DNA of 64,000 nucleotides from Streptomyces viridochromogenes. GTDB lineage: Bacteria > Actinomycetota > Actinomycetes > Streptomycetales > Streptomycetaceae. Below, in pieces: positions 63,980 to 64,000 of this stretch. The stretch covers positions 123,429 to 187,428 of the forward strand of contig NZ_LGUR01000173.1 in the NCBI RefSeq assembly GCF_001270495.1. The letters run 5' to 3'. Position numbers and translations under genes: made by a program. The notes under the pieces are model-generated. The model was not told where the DNA came from. It ran no database searches and was given only the letters and a program-made list of their open reading frames with translations. Each line of letters starts with the position of its first letter. Position 1 is the stretch's first letter.

Positions 63980-64000
63980 CGGGCCCCGGGGCCGGGGGGG

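Overview
The window is very GC-rich actinobacterial chromosome and almost certainly comes from a Streptomyces species. Supporting signs are third-position G/C codon use, frequent GTG starts with overlapping stop/start junctions, a gvpOAFGYZJLSK gas-vesicle cluster, an Xre (DUF5753)/DUF397 pair, CsoR-type copper control, Tat/Sec-exported hydrolases and the common Streptomyces GC-rich intergenic hairpin repeats. No rRNA, tRNA, CRISPR array, intact insertion sequence or origin was seen.

Layout. 0-3.2 kb: end of a TetR regulator, then a CsoR-type operator and copper operon copZ-copA. 3.2-3.9 kb: a gene-poor stretch with successive hairpins ending in a strong terminator (candidate structured RNA) and a duplicated scrap of the citA 3' end. 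3.9-8.2 kb: citrate synthase, RecD2 helicase and a cupin, all on the minus strand. 8.3-14.3 kb: a ribose-type regulon, lacI-rbsA-rbsCB(fused)-rbsK-rbsD, behind twin LacI operators. 14.5-20.9 kb: a DUF937 gene and the complete gas-vesicle operon, with repeat-encoded acidic or charged tails. 21-25.5 kb: a minus-strand sugar-catabolic trio (TIM-barrel isomerase, DUF993, Gfo/Idh/MocA) divergent from its own LacI regulator. 25.6-34.4 kb: mixed metabolic and transport genes (DUF4389, RibD-like reductase, MarR-GNAT fusion, TIM-barrel isomerase, MFS, short AroA-like enzyme, Tat-exported GH3 glycosidase).

34.6-39.9 kb: a probable biological-conflict (immune-type) system, in which a small Trypco1-type protein is translationally coupled to a 1388-residue protein with trypsin-like protease, STAND NTPase, membrane segment and 14 WD40 blades. 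39.9-46.2 kb: a secreted protein, a fused asymmetric ABC exporter, an esterase-like protein and a beta-lactamase-fold serine hydrolase.

46.4-58.6 kb is the most novel part. Two paralogous four-gene cassettes lie in opposite orientation: secreted beta-type small protein, ABC ATPase, polytopic protein with a large C-terminal extracytoplasmic domain, and small polytopic protein. They bracket about 6 kb of accessory genes, including an inhibitor-I36-like secreted protein, an ArsR-type regulator, an Xre gene with a G-run frameshift, a truncated glycosyltransferase relic and endonuclease I. The second cassette starts with a leader carrying four consecutive perfect hairpins. I infer that each cassette is a secreted-peptide plus export/immunity module, analogous to bacteriocin-ABC systems, but I cannot name the family. 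59-64 kb: a TPP enzyme, agmatinase-family ureohydrolase and Na+/solute symporter operon, divergent from a PucR-type regulator that runs into the G-rich window edge; this looks like uptake and breakdown of a guanidino compound.
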